11,060 nucleotides of DNA from Bryobacteraceae bacterium. Its GTDB lineage: Bacteria; Acidobacteriota; Terriglobia; Bryobacterales; Bryobacteraceae. Below the pieces are notes generated by a model. That model worked only from the letters and a program-made list of their open reading frames with translations, did no database searches and was not told the origin of the DNA. Of the stretch, positions 7,384 to 11,060 are shown piece after piece. The translations under genes and the position numbers were made by a program. The stretch lies in contig JACMLA010000521.1 of assembly GCA_014379815.1 (NCBI GenBank), positions 1 to 11,060 of the forward strand. Reading direction: 5' to 3'. Each line of letters opens with the position of its first letter. Position 1 is the stretch's first letter.

Positions 7384-7392
7384 ACGAACACA

Positions 7393-7848
7393 ATGACGGA
7401 CAACTGGCTACGACCAGGTCGCCTGATCCTGACCTTGATCGCTTTGATGACGGGCGTTTCGCCTTTCCTCGCGGACTGGAACACGACCCACATCTATAAT
7501 CCCTATTGGCCTCCCCACGCCCGGTTTCATAACGGCCAGACTATGTTGATGGGTGCTGCGCTCGCCCTCCTAACCATCTGGGCACTGTGGCGGCGCAGTG
7601 GTGATCAAGCCTCTAATTTCTTTTGGGCGGCGATGCTGACCTCACTTTATTGGGCAACGCAGGCGGGAGCGATCTTGTTTCCAGGGGCCGGATATACCGA
7701 TCCGCAGCTCGGCACTAAACTACCCACTTTTTCCAACGGCGTCGTTTTTAATCAGACGATGCTGGACGCTGTCATTCTCCCCCTTGTGCTATGCGCTTAT
7801 CTCTGGGATCGCAGCCGGTATGCCGGCCTGCAATCAAACCAGCCATGA
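7393..7848 (+). CDS. Small four-helix membrane protein (DUF6640-like)
   Basis: With the start at 7393 the product is 151 residues. The open frame begins 39 bases earlier at a TTG, but the strong Shine-Dalgarno belongs to 7393, and the extra residues would be basic (GRFRSRRKE) and out of character. Four hydrophobic segments are seen: about 10-27, 50-66, 75-97 and 122-138, giving an inner-membrane protein. The loop between helices 1 and 2 carries a conserved-looking run, ADWNTTHIYNPYWPPHARFH (27-46), with His and Trp that could bind a ligand. I recall similar proteins under the name DUF6640, from memory only. Function is unknown. As last gene of the cassette it may serve transport, sensing or anchoring of the soluble enzymes, but that is speculation. 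Confidence 0.8.
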   Translation: MTDNWLRPGRLILTLIALMTGVSPFLADWNTTHIYNPYWPPHARFHNGQTMLMGAALALLTIWALWRRSGDQASNFFWAAMLTSLYWATQAGAILFPGAGYTDPQLGTKLPTFSNGVVFNQTMLDAVILPLVLCAYLWDRSRYAGLQSNQP

Positions 7849-7881
7849 TTTAGAGCCTGAGCCGCTTTCTAGCAATTCGGC

Positions 7882-7910
7882 CTAGGTCCCCTAAACTAGG
7901 ACCCCCTAAA
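7882..7910 (+). repeat. Imperfect tandem direct repeat upstream of the secreted hydrolase
   Basis: CTAGGTCCCCTAAA (7882-7895) is followed at once by CTAGGACCCCCTAAA (7896-7910): one substitution and one extra C. The array ends 10 bases before the ATG at 7921, where a Shine-Dalgarno would be expected. The pair also makes a short inverted repeat, GGTCC (7885-7889) with GGACC (7899-7903). It could be a regulator site, a translational control element or a local duplication. Confidence 0.5.
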
Positions 7911-7920
7911 ATAGAGATAG

Positions 7921-9750
7921 ATGCGTTACCTCCGCTTTGCCTTGCTGGCGACGCTTTGCTGTCACGCCCTGGTAGCACAATCGCCGAAGATTGTTGTCGA
8001 TCAGGGCTACTTAAGCAGCAATCCAACGCCCGGTTCCAAAGCCCACATCTGGGCTCAGCAGAACACCGCGACTCGGGTCTTTGGCGGCTGGACCGGGGAT
8101 GTGCAATACCTGCTGGATCCCCTCGCGCCGTACACCACCTTTCAGGTACCGAACGCGGACGTGGACCTGAAAGCGACGTATCGCACCGTGCCTGCGTGGA
8201 CGGTACGCTCGGCCGTCCTCAACGGCAGTCCGGTCTCCTACCACATTCCGCCAAATCCGGTCGGCCTGGCCTTCATCTTTCATGGAACCGGAGGGTCGGG
8301 AGCAGATCAGTTCACAGGATCGGAGCTTCTGTCATTCCTCAGGGATCTGGTAGCCGCGGGGTTTGGTGTGGCCGCGTTCGATTCTCTGGACCGCGATGCC
8401 AAGCGGTGGAATAACACCACAACCGGGCCGACCAATCCCGACGTCGTGAGATTGAACGGCATCATCGCGGCCATGCGAACGCAGCAGCTAATTTCCCCGA
8501 CATTGCCCTTAGTCGCATTCGGTCATTCCAACGGCGGGCACTTCTCGACCTTTTCCTCGATGGAAATGAAGTGGGCCGCTGTTTCGATTTCCTCGATCCA
8601 GGGATCCGAGCCCGCCTCCCTCGTTTACAACGGTCCGGTTGCCTGGTGGCTGCCCAAAAATGACGACCATCCCATCGTCGGTCCTGAAGGTGTTGCGACA
8701 TCGCTGACCCGCTATGAGACGCATGTCAATCGCGGGCTCCACGGCCGGCACACGATCCAGCAACCAATGCCCTTATTTCCCGAGCGTTTCGCACGTAGTT
8801 CGTATGTCACGATGGCCGATTCGCTCGAAGTCTACGGCATCTTCAAAGCGAAGGCCTGGCTGGACGAGAATGACTTTCTGTTGCAGAACCCGAATCGATT
8901 CGACTGGCGCTCGGCGTTGCCCGCACGATACACAAACTTGATGAAAGACTCGATCCGGGCACAGCTTGGGGCCTCCTACATGACGCATGATTTTGGGAAC
9001 TACACCCCGCACATTACGATCGACCTGTTCCTTCGAGGTGTAGGTCTCAAGCCCGTCGTACGGCCGGTCTCCGGGGCGAGTTATGCGGGTCCAGGTCTGG
9101 CGCCCGATTCCATCGCGACCATCTTCACCAGTGCACTGGCAACCGGGCTGGAAGTAGCAGCCAATGGGCCGCAACCGAACCTCCGTGGGGTGAATGCGGT
9201 GCTTCGATCTGTCACCGGGTCCGAGACTCCTGCACCCTGGCTTTATGTCTCGCAAGGGCAGGGAAGTTTTGTGGTTCCGGCAGGTCTATCGGCAGGTGAC
9301 TTCGTGTTGAAGATCCAGACAGAGGATCGACGCATGGCGTTTCCAATGACAATTGCAGAGACGATGCCCGGCATCTTCACCGCAAATGCAAGCGGACAGG
9401 GTGCTCCAGCGGCAGCGATCCTGCGCGTCGCCCCGAGTAACTCACGGTCCATAGAGTTTTCTTTTGCCAGGGGTGCCAATGGGTTCGAGGCCGTGCCCAT
9501 CCGATTCGGAAACGATCGCTTGTTTCTGGACTTGTACGCCACAGGAGTACGAGGCTCCGGAAGCGTGCAGGTGCTACTAGGCGGAGAGCTGCTAACGCCG
9601 CGCTACGCGGGACCCCAGTCGCAGTTCGCAGGCCTCGACCAGGTACAGATCGAGTTGCCACGGTCGTTCGCGGGCCGGGGTCGCGTCGGGGCAGCTATCA
9701 TTTCAGGCGGCGTGCAGTCAAACGTAGTCGAATTGAATTTCGTCAATTAA
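7921..9750 (+). CDS. Secreted alpha/beta hydrolase with InlB-like repeat and Soli_cterm domain
   Basis: A 609-residue exported protein. Signal peptide at 1-20 (MRYLRFALLATLCCHALVAQ). Residues ~22-90 look like a divergent InlB B-repeat (FGGWTGD, PNADVDLKATY). Residues ~93-378 are an alpha/beta hydrolase: HGTGGSG (121-127) for the oxyanion turn, GHSNG (201-205) with S203 as nucleophile, D248 or D249 in PKNDDHPIV as likely acid, and H364 (or H356) as likely base. Residues ~381-609 match the Solibacter C-terminal domain TIGR03437 in style (VSGASYAGPGLAPDSIATIF, then LYVSQGQGSFVVPAG, MPGIFTANASGQGAPAA, VQSNVVELNF). An esterase acting on a polymer or its side groups is plausible; substrate unknown. 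A TAG abuts the ATG upstream, so translation cannot begin earlier. Shine-Dalgarno weak. It is 72 bases after the membrane protein, possibly an independent unit. Confidence 0.85.
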   Translation: MRYLRFALLATLCCHALVAQSPKIVVDQGYLSSNPTPGSKAHIWAQQNTATRVFGGWTGDVQYLLDPLAPYTTFQVPNADVDLKATYRTVPAWTVRSAVLNGSPVSYHIPPNPVGLAFIFHGTGGSGADQFTGSELLSFLRDLVAAGFGVAAFDSLDRDAKRWNNTTTGPTNPDVVRLNGIIAAMRTQQLISPTLPLVAFGHSNGGHFSTFSSMEMKWAAVSISSIQGSEPASLVYNGPVAWWLPKNDDHPIVGPEGVATSLTRYETHVNRGLHGRHTIQQPMPLFPERFARSSYVTMADSLEVYGIFKAKAWLDENDFLLQNPNRFDWRSALPARYTNLMKDSIRAQLGASYMTHDFGNYTPHITIDLFLRGVGLKPVVRPVSGASYAGPGLAPDSIATIFTSALATGLEVAANGPQPNLRGVNAVLRSVTGSETPAPWLYVSQGQGSFVVPAGLSAGDFVLKIQTEDRRMAFPMTIAETMPGIFTANASGQGAPAAAILRVAPSNSRSIEFSFARGANGFEAVPIRFGNDRLFLDLYATGVRGSGSVQVLLGGELLTPRYAGPQSQFAGLDQVQIELPRSFAGRGRVGAAIISGGVQSNVVELNFVN

Positions 9751-9756
9751 GATGTG

Positions 9757-9794
9757 AGGCGGCGTCCACGCCTGCGACCGGTCTCCAGACCGGT
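9757..9794. terminator. Two adjacent hairpins between convergent genes
   Basis: The 62-base convergent gap holds GGCGTCCACGCC (9761-9772; alternatively AGGCG/CGCCT at 9757-9773) and, four bases on, the perfect inverted repeat ACCGGTCT-CC-AGACCGGT (9777-9794; 7-bp stem with a TCCA loop). Both strands fold alike, which suits a two-way transcription end for the genes meeting here. Neither strand has a T-tract after the stems, so this is not a standard intrinsic terminator. A REP-like dispersed element is the alternative. Confidence 0.5.
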
Positions 9795-9812
9795 CCTTAC
9801 TTGCAGACCACC

Positions 9813-11060
9813 CTACCGGCCTGCCTTCCGTACCCGAAGCAGCCAGTCATCCCCACCCTCCGGAGTTTGCATCGGCTTCCCGGAAAGCACCGTTCCGCCA
9901 TCCTTAACCTGTTTCAGGTTTTGAGCATTGATCCACTCGGCCTTCCAGCTCCCCGAGCTTAGTTTCGGTGTCACGCTACCCGGCCGATCCAGATAGATCA
10001 AGTACTCGCGGCCTTCCTCGGCCAGACAGTAGCCGTTGTCGACCAGGTCCTGCCGGGGTTTCATGCGCTCAAACGGAATCGTCTCGAAATAGTTCCAGAT
10101 GCCGTAAATGATGTCGTGCCACTCCTGCACTTTGTCCGCAGGATCCATCGACCCACTGAAGCCTGTGGAGGAGCTGCCTTTCATGTCCGCATAGTTGATT
10201 GCGGCCGCCGACATCTGCGCAACAATCGTGTTCTTGCGAGCATTCGTAGCCGTGTACTTCGGGTGACCGTAAGTGTTTCCCGGCCAGAGAGTCTCCTGCG
10301 CGTAGACGGGCTTAGCCGGATGGCGGATTTGCAACAGCCCCTTGCTTAGCACCGCCGGGTCCAGTGTCTTGGGTCCCTGCAACACACCGTAGGAGAGCCA
10401 TGTCTGATCTTTAAACGGATCTTCTCCCGTTGCATTGTGGACAGAAAGCAGGTGTCCGAAAACATCGTGCTGCGCGATCAGCGTGCCGATCCGGTTAACT
10501 TCCTCAAAGCTCATGTGGGGATTCTTCTTGAATAGCGGCTCCGGCCCACCCACCAGAAACATGAGATTCCAGTAGGCGCCCAACCTTGCCAGTGTGTACT
10601 TTATGTAGATTTCCTGTTCAGCGGGATCGCGCGGATAGTCCGCTTCTTTGCCAAAGAACCCCGCGAACGGAAAAACGACAATGCGACGCCGCTGGAGGTC
10701 ATCCAGCACCATCTCCATCTTCCGGTACTCGCCCGCGTTCAAAGGCCATAGGTCCGGCGTATTCCATCCTTTCCCACGCGCCTCCACAGTACGGTTCAGA
10801 TAGTGGCTCGCGATGCTGATCGTGTTGTAGCCCTGCTTCTGGAACCAGTCCAGGAATTGCTTGCGCTTTTCTCCGTCGGATGGATTAGAAGGATCGTCCC
10901 AGTTACTAGCCAGAAACCGGTCGCCGACATGGAAGCTGCGCAGTAAAGCGCGCTTGCCATCCTTAAACCCAAACCAGATTGGGTTCGGGGCGTGTTGCGT
11001 AATCATGCCCGGCAGATCGGAAGCGACTACGTTGAAGGTGCCCCTCGTGCCCGGTTGTCC
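9813..11060 (-). CDS. DUF4038 (apiosidase-like) glycosidase (5' partial)
   Basis: The frame is open to the right edge: the 18 codons before the ATG at 11006 read GTFNVVASDLPG, the usual junction between an N-terminal beta domain (DUF5060-like) and the DUF4038 barrel. The start therefore lies outside and 11006 is not the start. In the visible 415 residues a (beta/alpha)8 barrel of GH140-like type is suggested: FGFKDGKRALLRSFHVGDRF near the start, YWNLMFLVGGPEPLF with E174 as candidate acid/base, and VYAQETLWPG with E256 as candidate nucleophile. The last ~75 residues (EYLIYLDRPGSV, WKAEWINAQ, GDDWLLRV) match the small beta domain labelled putative collagen-binding (PF12904). The family cuts sugars such as apiose from pectin-type glycans; the substrate here is unknown. 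Any export signal would lie off-window. Confidence 0.82.
   Translation of the reverse strand, partial: GQPGTRGTFNVVASDLPGMITQHAPNPIWFGFKDGKRALLRSFHVGDRFLASNWDDPSNPSDGEKRKQFLDWFQKQGYNTISIASHYLNRTVEARGKGWNTPDLWPLNAGEYRKMEMVLDDLQRRRIVVFPFAGFFGKEADYPRDPAEQEIYIKYTLARLGAYWNLMFLVGGPEPLFKKNPHMSFEEVNRIGTLIAQHDVFGHLLSVHNATGEDPFKDQTWLSYGVLQGPKTLDPAVLSKGLLQIRHPAKPVYAQETLWPGNTYGHPKYTATNARKNTIVAQMSAAAINYADMKGSSSTGFSGSMDPADKVQEWHDIIYGIWNYFETIPFERMKPRQDLVDNGYCLAEEGREYLIYLDRPGSVTPKLSSGSWKAEWINAQNLKQVKDGGTVLSGKPMQTPEGGDDWLLRVRKAGR

Noticed and set aside
7354..7392. TTG at 7354 as start of the membrane protein
   Set aside because: The strong AGGAAGGAG at 7375-7383 lies inside that extension and serves the ATG at 7393.
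6894..7493. 199-codon minus-strand frame across the bicupin end and the membrane-protein start
   Set aside because: It covers two supported genes, including the second cupin metal motif, and reads as an Arg-rich shadow.
1..11060. Mobile element, CRISPR array, tRNA or toxin-antitoxin pair
   Set aside because: No transposase or integrase motifs, no regular repeat-spacer series, no tRNA cloverleaf arms and no short paired genes were found on reading both strands.

Overview
The window looks like chromosomal DNA of a soil Acidobacteriota, most likely a Solibacter/Bryobacter relative (Terriglobia). The best marker is the last ~230 residues of the secreted protein at 7921-9750, which read as the C-terminal domain found in large numbers in Candidatus Solibacter usitatus (TIGR03437, Soli_cterm). 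The secreted GH38-like and DUF4038-type proteins and moderately high GC fit this. No insertion sequence, phage gene, tRNA, rRNA or CRISPR array was seen. The taxonomic call is inference from protein style, not a database hit.

Layout, left to right. (1) 2-1081 (+) is the 5'-truncated end of an M20 zinc peptidase/deacylase, convergent with (2) 1100-3706 (-), a secreted GH38 alpha-mannosidase-like protein; only 18 bases separate them. (3) 3707-3904 is a divergent control region. It has a very good sigma70-type promoter for the GH38-like gene, two 10-bp palindromes exactly 70 bp apart on either side of it, and an exact 11-bp direct repeat in front of the AraC gene. (4) 3905-7848 (+) holds five co-directional genes: an AraC-family regulator, an F420H2:NADP-oxidoreductase-like dinucleotide-binding protein, a cysteine hydrolase of the isochorismatase family, a bicupin with two intact metal sites, and a small four-helix membrane protein. 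The last four sit 35-86 bases from their upstream neighbours and are probably one transcription unit. (5) 7921-9750 (+) is a secreted alpha/beta hydrolase between an InlB-like repeat domain and the Soli_cterm domain. (6) 9751-9812 is a short convergent gap with two adjacent hairpins. (7) 9813-11060 (-) is a 5'-truncated DUF4038 (apiosidase-like) glycosidase.

How the genes may work together. The two glycosidase-like proteins, the secreted hydrolase and the peptidase fit a saprophyte breaking down polymers outside or in the cell envelope. The AraC-led cassette looks separate: a cytoplasmic redox/hydrolase/cupin set, perhaps for an aromatic or other small-molecule substrate, but nothing in the sequence identifies it. 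It is the best candidate for an uncharacterised system, though each part belongs to a known family. Three start codons differ from, or are fixed more firmly than, the longest open frame: 5593 for the isochorismatase-like protein, 7393 for the membrane protein, and a TTG at 4916 for the dinucleotide-binding protein.
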